DNA of 64,000 nt from Steinernema hermaphroditum. Lineage: Eukaryota; Nematoda; Chromadorea; Rhabditida; Steinernematidae. Both the position numbers and the translations under genes were made by a program. Below are positions 34,889 to 46,900 of the stretch, piece by piece. Under the pieces are notes generated by a model, which saw only the letters and a list, made by a program, of their open reading frames with translations, did no database searches and was not told the origin of the DNA. The DNA lies in NCBI GenBank assembly GCA_030435675.1, contig CM059622.1:11966001-12030000 (forward strand), read 5' to 3'. How positions within the stretch are numbered: the first letter of the stretch is position 1; each line of letters starts with the position of its first letter.

Positions 34889-37800
34889 TCCGGGAGATTG
34901 CCGTGATTGCTCTGCTCATTGAACTCTGACATTTGCGAGCTTGTAGTTCGATTGAACAAAAGAATAAAACACATGTCAAAATATGAGTGCTTCCCTAATG
35001 CATTAGTACTTGTATTAGGCAAACGTCACTAAAACGACATTTGAATACATTGCTCTACGGCAGTGAAAGTCATAGTAGAAAGATAGCTACAATCTGACAA
35101 AACAGATCACTATAAAAACAAAGTCTTATTATCGGAATGGAACAAAGAATTCATCATGTGCCACATGTGACTCACGTATGCACACGAATCTGAGTACAAA
35201 TATCTTTGTACCGTATTATTAGTTCGTGCGAAAGCGGGTATTTGTTTAAGCAAATTCTAGGAAACGCTTTTTTGCAGCTGTCTTTTCCGTCGTAAATTCC
35301 CAGAGATATTGCATAACTGTCCTCTAAAAATTCACAGTTTCTAGTGTTACGATTGGTTGGATTTATGGCTGTGATTGTGGTGGGCAGTATATAAACGGGG
35401 GACTTACGGGTCCCTTGTTATGTGCATGATTCAATCAGCAAGGTTCCGACAGGATGGGAACCTGAAAACGAATCGACGCCGACCATGAAGCGCTTTCCCA
35501 CTGGGACTCTAATGTAATGCAGAAAGATAATCCACTTTCGACACATTTGTATTGGGTTGATGCATTAAAAATCTCGCATTTTTGTAATGAAGTTTTTTCA
35601 AGAGGAATGCAAAGAACAAGTCGTAGTCAATTATAGTGTAGAGTGGAAATTTACTGTAGTCCACAACGCGCCCATCCATTTCACCAAGGACGTAAATATT
35701 GCGAATATATGACATTTTTACGCTATGCGAAATCTTCAATGACTCAATCCAATAGTTATTGGTTATTTTCCACAGGACGTGCCTGAACGGTATGCATATA
35801 GAACATGCCTATAGAACAATGGGAATTTCCGGGCCAACTCCTCACTTCACTCCTTCCAAGATCGCCGAAAGGGGCCTACTTGACAGTTTGTTTGGAACTT
35901 CAGTCATTTGAGCACGACCAGAACTTGCATATGTTGCCGTCCGTATGGGAGCAGAGGCTTTAAAACAGTATTTATGTGAGCTTTTCGATTCTGCGCACTC
36001 TGTGAAAGTGGTGCTTCAGGTGGCTTTCAGACAGTAAAAAAATAAAAACCCGAGAAGTCAGTGAACCAACGCGGATCGATTGGGATGGGGAGCACAGACA
36101 CTCCAGAGCCTTGTCTCGGGCGATGCTAGACCGTACTTTTGTTTAAAATCCCCGCGTCATGATTAGCATCCCTTTCTTCGCATCATTATTACTGTGCACA
36201 AGGCCATGGTACCCCCATCCGAATATCACGGCCTATCGTGCGTTGAAAAATAGTTTCCTAAGTTGCAGAGTTTTAGCGGTTTGACGTGGCTTCGCGGCTG
36301 GTCAGTGCTTGCCTTCCTGGCGAGACTATTGGTTCTTTTTAATGTGGTAAAGCTCGTGTTCTCGTTTTCTTTGAGATGTGTAAATCGATGGTTGTCCAAT
36401 ACATTGAAAATAGTTGATCTTCGCTTTTTGAACATATTAAATTGAAGTCATTTTCCTGTTTTGACGATAATTTGCTTCTTCATATATACATTGTCTCGTC
36501 TGACAACATAATAATTGCTATACAAATAAAAAAGAGAGATTTCCGGACAATTCCGAAAGCTTAAATGCTGATCAGTGAGCCCAAAAACTGCTTAAACCCT
36601 AAGGTTAAAAATGGTAGATTCGAACAACTAACAACTTTTTGGATTTTTATGAACTTAGGTGCCACCTCTAATATATGTCAAAAAGAAATATCATTGGAGG
36701 CAGGATTGCCCGTTGCAGACCACACGTGCCTTCTTATGAGATTATACGTAGTTATTAAAATAAACGTAAGGATTACATTGTATAATTCTGATAAGACTAG
36801 AGTGATTCAGACGGATAAGCGTTACGACAATCGACAGTTAGGGACGTATTAGATACATTTTTAGTGTTTATCTGTGACTCAGCCCCTGTGACATTTGCCT
36901 TATGACGAGTTTTAAGAAAAAAGCAAACAACCAGAACAACACACTTCTCTTTTTTACCCTTTTATGCATAATATCATTATGAGTATTTTTAAACGGAGCT
37001 GTTAAGTTGATAAAAACACAATGATTTTCGTCGGCTTTTTTGCGACAGTTCATCCATTTTTTCAATGCTTCATAAGTTATTTAGTTCATCTATTATGGAC
37101 CCTTTCGCCGATGACCAGGAAGCCACCAGCAACCTTATAATCTCTGTCTAACAACAGGAGTTTTCTCGATGGCTGACGCACTAAGAAGATAATTTTACAA
37201 AATCTGCGATGTTTACGTATTTAATATTTTAGTTGACTACAATATTCGATCATGTCATAGGAATATATTTTTCTCTGTTTTGACTGGAAAGCATGTGATT
37301 TTGCCTGTTAAGTATAATTGAGTTTTCGTATGAAGTGCTGACAGATTGTCTGGAAGCCAGGAGCTTATCGCTTTATTACCTTTGTCAAACTACAGTGTAT
37401 TGTATCTAAACTTGCTCATGGATTTAACGTTCTTAACCGATTAAGTTGTCTCTGTCTTTAATTGTATTGTACCAGAATATCGGCTATATATCTTTGCCAA
37501 AGCTACGCCAAACTCGGAAAAACCCGAACGTACAAAAAAGAAACAATTCCTAGGATATGTCACGTTGAACTACACGGGGAGGTGATGTTTGTCATTCACA
37601 TGCACCGAGGAAAGTACTGTTACTTTGTAGCTGTTTTCAACGCAAAACAAAATATTTTATTGTTCTGTATTTCTGCTCAGATCCGTAGGTCTTATTAGCT
37701 CTGTTTCTAACTACGACCGGTGCGATCTTTTTCGTTCACATGAACTCAGCACGCAAAGATCACACTCGTGTTTCGCATTCTTTTGATGGAGACGATGTAT

Positions 37801-38313
37801 GAAAACACCTTTTAGTAACATCGTCTACCTGCATCACTACCCAGTCGTCTGCGCAGAATTAAAATAGGCGCCGATGCATCACCGTCTATTCACCAGCTGG
37901 CTTTTGTTTCAGAAATCGTGATGCAATGCGCATAATTAAGGATTTAGCTATTTTATTGGAAATCTAACATTTATAAACCTCAATGCCTTAATAGGCTTAA
38001 CGTTTTTTATTCGAATTTTAATTTTAAATAAATTTTTAAAATAATATATGTAGCATTTTAACACGAAACAGTGAAAATAGCATCTTCATTCAACGTTCCA
38101 CTTTAGTGATGGTACTTTGTATTTGATATGTAATGTATCGCATTATCTCATCATGGATTACATGTGCTTTTATACAATTAAGAATACAACTTCTGTTCGA
38201 AAACAACGTCATGATCTCCGTGACTTTTTTTCGGTAGGCGGGCCTTCCCATGCCGGGTGCGGTTCGCATAAAAGGAGTTGTTTCTCATTTAGGTTTACTC
38301 CTATCGGCACAGC
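34889..38313. other. Gene-poor, AT-rich interval of 3.4 kb
   Basis: Contains one copy of the dispersed element (35388-35490). Several open frames of 60-95 codons (for example 36565-36852 and 37462-37698) lack splice support or recognisable composition. A TATATAAA at 35389 is part of the repeat and not evidently a promoter. Confidence 0.45.
35388..35490. repeat. Dispersed element, copy 2 of 3
   Basis: TATATAAACGGGGGACTTACGGGTCC...GGGAACCTGAAAACGAATCGACGCCGACC-like layout, alignable with copies 1 and 3. Confidence 0.5.
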
Positions 38314-38655
38314 ATGCAGGGCCAACACTACGCTCTATTCACACGGGCGTTCTGCCTCCTCCTAATTGTGGCCATCGCCACCGCCAGTTTCATCGATAGT
38401 CCAAGGGTGCCCAAGTTCAAGACGTTCAGACGATCGCGTAAGTTCAGAGAGGAAGCGTCCAAGTTTTAGTGTATGCGTTTAGGCAGTCGAACAGAGATCG
38501 AAGTTCTGAAGGAAAAGGTACCGGTAGCACAGCCCAGCTTTAACTACATGCTGAGACAGCCGATCGTCTCCTTTGCGCCCATCTACTCGGAGCACTACCG
38601 ACTGAGGGGAAAGATCAGAAAAATGAGCAACCGGTTCTCCATGCTCGGGTTCTAA
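38314..38655 (+). CDS. Small secreted protein, GLDG/RQP family, member 7
   Basis: Two exons (38314-38437, 124 nt; 38483-38655, 173 nt) with a 45 nt phase-1 intron give 98 aa. A hydrophobic signal (RAFCLLLIVAIATAS) is followed by a basic segment (PRVPKFKTFRRSRSR). Exon 2 carries NYMLRQPIVSFAPIYSEHYR, the clearest version of the shared motif, then KIRKMSNRFSMLGF at the C-terminus. Exon 1 has the same length and phase as in members 2 and 3, although the genes lie 17-19 kb apart on the other strand. AATAAA follows at about 38702. The RRSR site and basic C-terminal region would allow proprotein cleavage. Confidence 0.78.
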
Positions 38656-41190
38656 GCGATACTGTGATGGAATGATGATTTAAATGTTAATTTATTGTTG
38701 TGAATAAAGGCAAGCAAGTGGTAGCTTTTCCGTTCTATCCAGGTTTAAGGTCTCGATGTTCAATTTGATACTTTAGGAATGGGCTTTTGAAAATAGGGTG
38801 ATCATACATGAGGCATCGACGTGTAAGAACCTCTGGAACCTAGCATGTATGTGTTACGGTAGCAACTCTATGTGTGCTACAAACGCTGAAGCCGTATAAT
38901 TCTCAGTGTTCATCAACTCTGCATACAATTTACAAAGTACTGCTCTATTACCGGAGACGCCAGCCTTCGTGATCACACCAGCGTTGAACAGTGAAGAAGG
39001 TGATCTGGAAGAATTGGAAGTTTAAATGGACGGACGTCTTGTCGTCTCGCTCATTCCCTTCTTTTACATTTAACAGTTCGACAAAACTTAGACCAATAGG
39101 AACATACATTCATCATACCGTGGCATAGCGTTAACGATGCCTTCCAAAGTAATCACTAAGCAATCACATTTCTGCGTCCTATGAATCCCTTTACTGTCCT
39201 GATCATGCGATTATCATCTATAATCTTCTCGTTTGTCCTGGATAAACGTGATTGGTGCGCCTTTAAGTGTCTATGTCTGGGCTTATACGCAAACACGTGG
39301 ACTTAAAAGGACATTTATATTTTTTGCTTGTTATTTGAAAACTGAACTAGAGTACTTACAAATTTGCTTTTTAGAATTACAAATTCCTTGTTGAAAGTGC
39401 CTTTTGCACCCTGCAAAGTGAGCATTTCGCGGAGGTGTTAATGGCACTTTTACCTGCAAGTGCATACCGTAATACGATGTAATGTCTCTGACGGAAAGAA
39501 ATACGTAATAGTTTTTAAACTCCGTGTGAAATGTTCGACTAGATCATCAGAAATCAGTTCGCCGGTTCCGTTTATATCCCATGTGGGGGCTTAGCTTATT
39601 GTTACTCATCCATTATTTTATGCGAGAAATCTATAATTGCGTGGTTGACAGTGAGAAACTCCGCTGAAGTATGGTCCGAGCCCTTCCTGGTTTGAATTGA
39701 GACGTAGAAACAAAGCAAGACTAATCAACACAACTCCTGTGGGAAATTCACTACTCACATTATCGGAACTGTGGGAGTCGGCGTCACAATGAATCGTGTG
39801 ACGGAAAGCAATAAAAAAATATTTTGGAAAGATGGGATGCAAAGAAGAATTTAATTTGTTAAAAAATGGAAAGAATTGACAATTTTGGTTTCATCCCATA
39901 CACATAAACGAAGAACCGACCGGTTCGTTGGTTTCAAACAGAAGACAGAATAGGGACCCGAGCCGGCGTCGAACCGACATCGACCGATCAGCCATGTTCG
40001 CTATGATCTACACAGATATTTCAAGAGAGACTGGTTCACTGCCACTGCCTTTAAGACAGATAGCTGTTAGTATTTTCCAGTCACCCTGTATACGAGCGAG
40101 AATTGGGGACGGGGGAAAATTTCCGGTCTCGGCAAAACCAGTGTTCACCCTTAAAGGCGCAAAAGTCAATGTAAATGGTGCGCAAAGAAGACCTTAGAGT
40201 GATGGGAGGCCACCCTGCCCGGCCTTCTGGGGCAAGGTTGTTCGGCCCTCGTACTTGTCGGATCTGAATGCATGTAGTTTCTTGATATGTAAATTTGTGC
40301 GTTATGCAAGAAGTTTTGACTCGTTTCACCTGTAACAGTATGTTATAGCGCATTTGGATTTGCGTAAATACGCGGATTTCAAGCTTGAGTAACATGGTGT
40401 ACGTGTGTTTCTACTTGATGTCTTGCAGAGAAAATCTCTAGACATGTCTCCAGTTGATAAACAGTGTTGTCATGTGTAGATTGTGCCAAATATTCCCACA
40501 CATTATTTTGCACTTAGTGTTTTTCACTTAAATTAAATTTACAAAGTCTCGCCTATTTTATTTACTATGTAAGCTAAAAAACGAATGGAGTTTTGCACGA
40601 TTCAAGGAACATGATGTTTGGTACACTGCAAATTATGTTTGCTACACTGCGAATGAGCAGAAAAAGATTTATTTCCGTTATTTCTTTGAACTGTTTTAGA
40701 AGGGAATTCAAAGTCATGAACATTAACTATCCAACAATACATAACTTATTTTTGCAAAAAAAGTATACTCATTTCCAATGTGACTCAGTGATACGAACTT
40801 GTACGAACTGCCATCAGGGCAAAGGTGCTTCATTAACTTCATTAAGGTAAGTTCATTTCAAGTTCATTGGCTGTTTGAATCATTCGCCGTTCTTATAAGG
40901 ACAAATAACTAGCATGTTCATGCAAGCGAGCGTAATTCTTTCTTTACTGGCATTGTTGGCGAACGATAACCAAAAAGATCACCGATTGACCTACAATGCC
41001 TGTCATCTATCGGTGGTCCGTTTACTGAGAAGGAAAGAGTGGCTTATCTGATCACGAGCCATTTTCATGAATTGAGTGTTCAAGTCCAGATGTTTGAGCC
41101 AGAAATACGCTTCATTCAAATCTTGCTTTATTCAACAAGATAGATTTCATTTGTGTCAGCGATCGGTCTGGCCCTCCACTCGTTTTTCTT
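38656..41190. other. Interval with a possible family remnant and a dispersed repeat
   Basis: At about 38939-39025 a short open stretch (LLPETPAFVITPALNSEEG, then stop) resembles exon 2 of the small secreted family, but no exon 1 is evident; probably a remnant. A copy of the dispersed element lies at 39893-39995. The rest is AT-rich without features. Confidence 0.35.
39893..39995. repeat. Dispersed element, copy 3 of 3
   Basis: GAAGAACCGACCGGTTCGTTGG followed by GGGACCCGAGCCGGCGTCGA; the first block is self-complementary (AACCGACCGGTTCGTT), giving a small hairpin in all copies. Confidence 0.5.
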
Positions 41191-41607
41191 AGAATGAGTT
41201 GAGTGGACGGTCGTTCTTATCCTTTCGCGTTTCCCGCAATGATAACCCCGGTACTCAGAAGGCTTGTAACACCCAGAGTTACCGCACTTCTATTTACCTG
41301 GCCAAGAAGCTTTTCACCACTGCCCGGCCACCCGCCGCCAAGGAGACGATGCGCAGCCACATCGAAGTCTCTCCCTCCGTTCGACTCAACCGCAATCAGT
41401 CGCTTCGCCACCTCGTCCACGCATACGGAATCGCTTCTACCCGAACGTTGTACTATGGGACGAAGAAAGAAGAAGACCAGCGACTGTGATGCGTTTTTTG
41501 GTTCAAGGGATAAAAGTGGAAACTTTATTCAACAATGTGTCGTACGTACGAATGGAAACGATAACTTTTACGAATGTACAGTCACATCTTCCATTCGGAG
41601 CACATAA
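41191..41607. other. GC-rich island, coding-like on both strands, unresolved
   Basis: About 290 bp (41200-41490) is far more GC-rich than its surroundings and open in two plus frames and one minus frame. Plus-frame options include 41203-41607 (134 codons, ending with a Lys-rich GRRKKKT and a Cys-containing tail). A minus-frame option (41420-41217) has a donor at CCAGgtaaat. None matches a family I know. The minus-strand end near 41193-41213 resembles the 27.1 kb repeat. It could be one exon of an unrecognised gene or inserted foreign DNA. Confidence 0.35.
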
Positions 41608-41619
41608 GGAGAAGATTAT

Positions 41620-41889
41620 TCATACAGTATCCTCAGGGATTTGAGAATACCTCAACTTCTGCCACTCTACGATGTCCTTAATGAGACCGACGATGCACGC
41701 CGCCAGCACGCAAAGGGCCAAAACGACTGCTCCAATGATGAAGAAGACGAAAATGATGTACTTGACGGTAGGGAATTCGGGAGTTTCGAAGAGCGACTTG
41801 ATAGGATCCATTCCATAAAAAAAGTGTTCTGCGATGAGCGGGGAGAAGGCTTGGATGGTTTGATTACGTGTTTCCAATTTCCTTTCCAT
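41620..41889 (-). CDS. Small single-pass membrane protein, unrecognised
   Basis: A single uninterrupted frame of 89 codons from a true ATG. The first 40 residues are hydrophilic (MERKLETRNQ at the start). One long hydrophobic helix follows (about 42-66, YIIFVFFIIGAVVLALCVL), then a short tail (WQKLRYSQIPEDTV). No signal peptide and no family motif. The neighbouring gene-poor DNA gives no context. A small membrane microprotein is the simplest reading. It could also be one exon of a larger gene. Confidence 0.5.
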   Translation of the reverse strand: MERKLETRNQTIQAFSPLIAEHFFYGMDPIKSLFETPEFPTVKYIIFVFFIIGAVVLALCVLAACIVGLIKDIVEWQKLRYSQIPEDTV

Positions 41890-43338
41890 ATTCTCTTAGG
41901 GAGGAAGTCGCTTTTAAGAACAGCTGAATCATTCTAGGCAACACGGTCACCGAAAAAGCTTTCGGACTATTGGATGGATTTTCATTTCTCCTTTGTGAAA
42001 TTCTGTTGTTCTCCGTCCTCAAATAAGATATCGTAAAAATGCGGAGATTCAGCTTTTATCTATTAGGAGATTCCTAATAGTCCAACTTAGGCGCCTACCC
42101 AACGTGGGCAGAACCACAATACATTAGTGGAAACGTGGAAGGAATGACATTTCCTGGTGACACCACTAAGCCTTCTGGAACGGAAGAAGCAATATTTCCT
42201 TTGACGTGGTCAGTCCTCTTAATGGATACTATTCGCCTATCAAATCAAACGAAAGTTCAGAGATTAGTTTTGCCCTATGAAAAAGAGAGTCTCACACTCC
42301 ATGACAACAGGCACCGAACTGAATTTTTATGTTTATGAGGTGATGTAAAACTGATGTTTGTTAATAGTGTCTGCATAAACTTAAAAATTATTACAAAGAT
42401 ACAACGAAAGGAAGCCAGTTAAACTGCCATGACGTAGTCAAAACCATTTCTTGAAACTGTTATTGCTAAAACTGTGGGAAAGCGGAAAATTTGATGTTTA
42501 TGTGGCAACCTGTTTCTCAAGAGCGAACAAAAACAAAGAATCTAAAGGAATGATCAACGGTTAGATCTATGTATTTCGTTCGTCAAGGGAGGATTTGTGA
42601 TTGCCACTATCATTCCTGTCAAGGTCGTGGCAAGCAAAAACGTTGTATGTGACATAATAAAACCTCTCGAATTCTACATTCATTAACTGTGAAATGAACT
42701 GCGGACATGGCAGTTTACCTTATTATCGAACACATAAGCCAATTCACCTCGAAGACGGATTGGAATGACCTAGAAGCCGATGACAACAAAATGTCGGACG
42801 CCATGAATCCAGTTGCGTGACAAGTCACCGTGAAGGGCGCTCAGCCCACGCTCTGAGGACACCACCGCCACCGACGACGCATCGTCTTCTGGACCAAGAC
42901 TTCGCTCTCCGAAGATGATACAAGGTCTGAAGCCAGCATTGTACCTAAAACGCGGCGAGAGGGAGAAGTTCATCCTTCCAAGAGACATTCTCTGTCTGCC
43001 TGTTCGGTATCATGCAATGCTAAATGCCTTTCGTGCAATAAAGTCAAAGTCAGAAACGACTCCACAGGATCTATACCAATAGACTAAGTTTGCCACAGCC
43101 GAAAACAGTGTGAATATCATTTTGACTATTAGTCATCCTCTATTTATCGTTTCCTTGCCAGCAGGAACACAAGTCCATACAGATCCGGAAAGTTGACATT
43201 TCCTTCGGATGTGTGATCGCCTTCGGTGGCGTAACACCATCCAAAATGAAAAACAAATGGTATCGCAATTGTTTATTGGAATCTCCTTAAGTAAGTGAAG
43301 GGCGCTTTGGCCGAAGATGTGAACATACAACATGCATT
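41890..43338. other. Interval holding MSD repeat copy 2
   Basis: Apart from the repeat at 42782-42985 (separate entry) no feature is supported. The promoter region of the 41.6 kb gene would be around 41890-42100, where the sequence TCTATTAGGAGATTCCTAATAG forms a short hairpin (about 42058-42080). Confidence 0.35.
42782..42985 (+). repeat. Dispersed 'MSD' repeat, copy 2
   Basis: Begins GACAACAAAATGTCGGACGC and stays alignable with the copy at 48237 for about 200 bp: CTCTGAGGACACCACC, CTCTCCGA.GA.GAT, AG.TC.GAAGCC. Both read MSDAxNPxA then a stop, and later LSExDxRSEASxVPxT. Copy 2 has a one-base indel relative to copy 3, so no full frame survives. Confidence 0.7.
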
Positions 43339-43994
43339 CTAGAACGTTTTCAGATTTCTTTTTGCGACGTATTCCTTCACTCCGGGAAGTGCATAAACGG
43401 CATCGCTGAATCTTCTGACAGCGGGGAAATCATCCAATAGATTAGGTACGACCACACCGTAGCGTTTCCAACAGTCGGCTACGCACAAATCGGCCCACGT
43501 CAAGTGGTTTCCAACGAGATTCTCTCCGTTGGTGGTCTTCAAATGCTTCTCGAGACGCTCCAAAAACGGGCGCAACTTTTCGGCTGCCTCCTTTTCGTAC
43601 TCCCCTTTCTGACCCGTAGCAATCTTTCGAATCAGCATGTCGGGCATTAGAGCGGTGATTGTGTCCTCTATGGTGTAAACAAAGGCATCGGCCTGTGCCA
43701 TTTCCCAGTCGTCTTTTCCAAGCAGATCTGAACAAGCGGTCCTACCGTAAATTACATCTTTCACTCACGTAGTTTCCTGGCGAAGTATCTCATAATCGCA
43801 ATCGACTGTGGCACAAACTTTCCATCAAGCTCTAGGACGGGAATTTTCTCGTTGGGGTACTTACTCTTCACTTCCGGCCATTTCTCGAAAGGAATTTCGA
43901 CCATTTCGTATGGGATCTTGCCGTAAGCAAGGAGAATTCTCGCTGGTTCGACGCGGGCGCCGAGTCCTTCGAAGTAGTGAAGTTTGTACACCAT
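43339..43994 (-). CDS. Glutathione S-transferase, Sigma class, nematode type
   Basis: Conjugates glutathione to electrophiles or reduces lipid peroxides; cytosolic homodimer. Two exons (43769-43994; 43339-43727) with a 41 nt phase-1 intron give 204 aa, the usual length. Visible: MVYKLHYFEGLGARVEPARI with the catalytic Tyr at residue 7, the glutathione-site KIPVLELDGKFVPQSIAIMR, ARKLHLLGKDDWEMAQADA at the domain junction (the standard nematode pattern), and the C-terminal helix LTWADLCVADCW (N-capping region). All key residues are intact. C. elegans has dozens of such gst genes, so an exact symbol is not possible. Confidence 0.95.
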
Positions 43995-46900
43995 GGCGAC
44001 AGAACAGAACAGATGGAAGTGAATGGCATCTATTTACGCAGCGCTATTTATTGAGTGTCTGCTCCTCTAGTTTGTGCTCACTTATCAATGTGCGTTGTTT
44101 ACTTTGCCCACCAAACAAACAGGCAGATTAGTTTTCCGCTTCGCTTATTTGACTGCTGGCATGCGTCCAGAAAACAGGTTTCCCTAAACGTTATCGAAAT
44201 TGTTGCGTAAAAATGGCAGAAGAATGCACAAACCACTCAGTGTTGGAGCCGGTAATAGTGATTGAGAGTCAACGTGGTTGATATAACAAGTAAAAACCGA
44301 TAGCCATGCAAGACGTCTCCTTAGGGAAATCGCTTACCGGAATACGCGTTATCGCCATATGTCGCACCCTTAAGGGCCAGTTATAGTTGCGGAAACAGTT
44401 TCCGCCATTGTAAAAACTGTTTCCGGAAACTGTTAAGGGTGCGACATTTGGCGATAACGCGTATTCCGGTAAGCGATTTCCCTCGCCGACCCTTCCCTAC
44501 TTGTCCCAAGTCCAGAGAAGGAAAAGTTCCGTCGTCATTCCCAGAGCTTGAATGATTTCCAGATGCCCCGTACAGCGCGCCATCGATTGGTTTGACTTCA
44601 ACGCCACAAACGATAGGGAATTAAAGAAAAAAGCGACAAAAAATATGTTTTTTTTGTGAATCTATGTCACGCAAGGCCCTTGATTTACGAAATAAAGTCG
44701 AAAATTCGTAATTGCCTTGCCAATTAATTACGCGACAAACAAAACATTCCAAAAATGCAGAATGCATATGAAAATAAGTAAGAAATACACACCTGGAGCG
44801 ATAAATAACTCTGTATCAACATCAATCAACGATATTGGGCGATTCATCTTTTCATATCATACCTTTGTTCGTATGTTACATTGATTTGTAGTTTGTGTGA
44901 TGACTGTTCCATCACACTGCTTCAAATGTAATCACTGTTACACTTGCAATGTTCAATGTCATGCATCAAATTGAATACAATTAAATAAGTTCAGGGGCTT
45001 GTTAACGTAATAGGGACATTGATATGAAAATTGTCTAGAAGATCACCGTCCGACAACTATAACGGTTTGCATAAGTTCGCCACACTGAAGTCGGCCAACG
45101 TGAGGTGTTGCGAACCAGATTCTCTTCGTTCGTCATTTGTAAACGTTAAAAGAAGACGTGCATCTTGTCGCTGTTCGCTTTTTCGTACTTTCATGCCCTC
45201 CTGAAGCCATTTTTTGGACTATGAGTGAGCGCATCTTGTAGTGCAAACATGCGCGCAGCTGCTTCTGCAGCTTCTCAGTTGCATTTTCCGCCTAGATATA
45301 ATACAGCTTAAATTTTATATATTTCTAAACGTAATTTTCCGGCGCGGTCAACTAAGGGAGAATTCTGTCATCCATTTCCATGTCAGGCAACTGTTGATTG
45401 CTTTTCACTTCTCCAATGGAATGTCGGTCCACATACACATACACGGCTACCAGCTTTCCGATGGGCTTACTAATTGTGAACGCATAATCTATTATTTGAG
45501 CATTCGGAAACGTTAATAACGTTAACAGTCTGTAAACTAATTGCTTGTGAATCGAGAACATTCCCGATCCAGCTGTTAAATGCACTTCGCAGAAATCTGA
45601 CCAAAGACTACACCAAGGCAATACGTTAAAGCCAAAAGAGCATCGGACCTCCGGAAAGTACTGTCAATTTCTTTTTAATTTTTTATGTACTACATTCTAC
45701 CACATTATGCTGTTAGGGTCAGTTGCTCACTTTGCATCACAGCTGACATTGTTCCTAGAAATTCAGCCTCTTCCCACTATTTTTTATAATGGTTTTTCTG
45801 GTGGAGTGCATCGGGCCGGTCAATGACTTCTTGCGCTTTTTTCTACTAATCTTTTGTAGAGATTTTCTCATGGCAGTGCAGTATAATCAGAATAGTTTTT
45901 AAAAGATTTTTCAAAGTGGAACCATTGCGGACGTCATGGAAACACACGGTCCCGGGCAGTCGTACTTTTTGGGAATGCAAGACTCATTTTTTCCACATTT
46001 GGCCTCCATTTCCTTAAACTAGAAGTCAGCTCGTGGAGTCGATAGCTACATGCTGCGTATCCTCATTGTCTGCTATGGTACATAACCATTTGGAAACGTT
46101 GGAGTTTACACTTTTAAGTAAGTTTTTCGTTCACCGGAACGTGGTGAACGAAAAAGGTCATCTTTTTGAAATTTGCTTATGTTTTCAAAAATGACGAGCA
46201 CAGCAATAGGTTCATTCGGTGCGTAGGACCCAACGATGCACGTGGGTGGAGGCAGTCACCGTCCATAACACAAGTAATATCGCAAAAAAATTATTGAACA
46301 AACACCCCAATGGATTAGTTTGAACAAACCAGTAGATTAGAAGTGCACGTGCTCTCCCTTCGAAATTATATAAACAACGTTTTTCCCATACGTTTGCACG
46401 TAAGTTTAGAAAATGTTCTGCATATTCTGCAAAGGCTAATGGTCTCAGAACTAGAGATTTGTAGCAAAATAAGTCCTCCCTTTAGGTCTCTTGTTTGCCT
46501 CAATATCAGTCTCAGACTTTTATTAGCAGGGGAAATAGAGCGACAAAGTAACGCTGTGCTGTGACCGTAGCTGCGGGGCCACGAGTGTTCGTCGGCGCGG
46601 TCTTTTGTAGTGCTTCGGCGCTTAGTCACTTCCGGTTGATCGCATGGTCGTCAGCTGGTCGTTCGGTCTTCTCTGTTGTTGGATCGTCGGTGCGCGAGTC
46701 ACAACATGGCAGACTGCTGCCTGGGAAACTACCGTAATCCCGTCGATTCGCTCCCTTTACAGTAGTTTTTATGTAATCTGTTTTGTAAAAAACTGTTTTC
46801 ACATGGACGCAGGGTATGATAAACAAATTAGATGTCTATACATGCTAAGTTCCATTAACCGCGAGCTCTACCGGAATCTGTTGTTCATTTTGAACTCTTT

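Noticed and set aside
39940..39990. tRNA-like T-arm (GTCGG-loop-CCGGC) on the minus strand
   Set aside because: The loop ends in G instead of a pyrimidine, there is no matching acceptor stem or anticodon arm, and the site belongs to a dispersed repeat.
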